From Stutzerimonas stutzeri (GTDB taxonomy: Bacteria > Pseudomonadota > Gammaproteobacteria > Pseudomonadales > Pseudomonadaceae), in the NCBI GenBank assembly GCA_002339675.1, contig DDKB01000001.1, positions 152,580 through 216,579 of the forward strand: a stretch of 64,000 bases of DNA. Reading direction: 5' to 3'. Position 1 is the stretch's first letter. Every line of letters begins with the position of its first letter. Position numbers and translations under genes: made by a program. Under the pieces are notes generated by a model. It worked only from the letters and a program-made list of their open reading frames with translations, ran no database searches and had not been told where the DNA came from. This document shows, piece after piece, positions 63,967 to 64,000 of this stretch.

Positions 63967-64000
63967 ATTACTTGCAGCAAAAATGGCGTCCCCTAGGGGA

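Overview
The window is high-GC, gene-dense chromosomal DNA from a gammaproteobacterium, best placed in the Pseudomonas stutzeri group (Stutzerimonas). The basis is gene content I recognise: topA, fadBA, psrA, lexA-sulA, nagZ, mtiP, quiP, betB/betA with a BCCT carrier, EF-P carrying Arg32 beside EarP, and a Pseudomonas-type renalase. I see no phage, insertion sequence, integrase, CRISPR array or toxin-antitoxin pair. This is mostly core genome with locally reshuffled accessory genes.

Layout. 1-8.5 kb: a nucleoside/nucleobase uptake locus. It has the C-terminal part of a RutR-type TetR regulator, an ABC ATPase with two permeases, a nucleoside 2-deoxyribosyltransferase, a Ca/H antiporter, a BMP-family binding protein and a 2-oxoglutarate/Fe(II) oxygenase. 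Two RutR-like inverted repeats lie upstream of the ATPase gene and of the binding-protein gene. 8.5-13.9 kb: choline to glycine betaine (betA, betB, BCCT transporter) without betI. 14.2-18.8 kb: trmO, then a minus-strand group of lipoprotein, SEC-C protein, DUF2489 protein and quiP. 18.9-31.9 kb: mtiP, nagZ, an L,D-transpeptidase, psrA, lexA-sulA, an EamA transporter, topA and fadBA. PsrA and LexA sites are visible.

32.3-44.3 kb: a prolyl oligopeptidase-family protease, a partial arginine succinyltransferase (AST) set (astC and astE only), a crotonase, an HD-GYP protein, tRNA-Ser(GGA), an MscS-like channel and acs. 44.8-49.4 kb: an orphan TRAP binding protein, a LysR regulator, a CaiB-type CoA-transferase and an HMG-CoA-lyase-family enzyme. 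Together these look like a carboxylate-degradation module feeding acetyl-CoA. 49.5-57.5 kb: ihfB away from rpsA, a DEAD-box helicase with a DbpA-like tail, a spermidine-synthase-like protein, class II DAHP synthase, efp, earP and the 4.5S RNA gene. 57.8-64 kb: renalase, a ZIP transporter, a three-gene ABC exporter of DevBCA layout, a DUF2892 protein and tRNA-Gly(GCC).

Two families of short dispersed palindromic repeats sit in the non-coding gaps. One has a GTAGGGTGG core. The other is a CTTCGCC..GGGCGG..CTCCCAC type, with a tandem array at 54.75-55.0 kb. The most interesting regulatory observation is the pair of RutR-like operators. The most interesting metabolic observation is the CoA-transferase/lyase/TRAP module beside acs. 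I found no clearly undescribed system.
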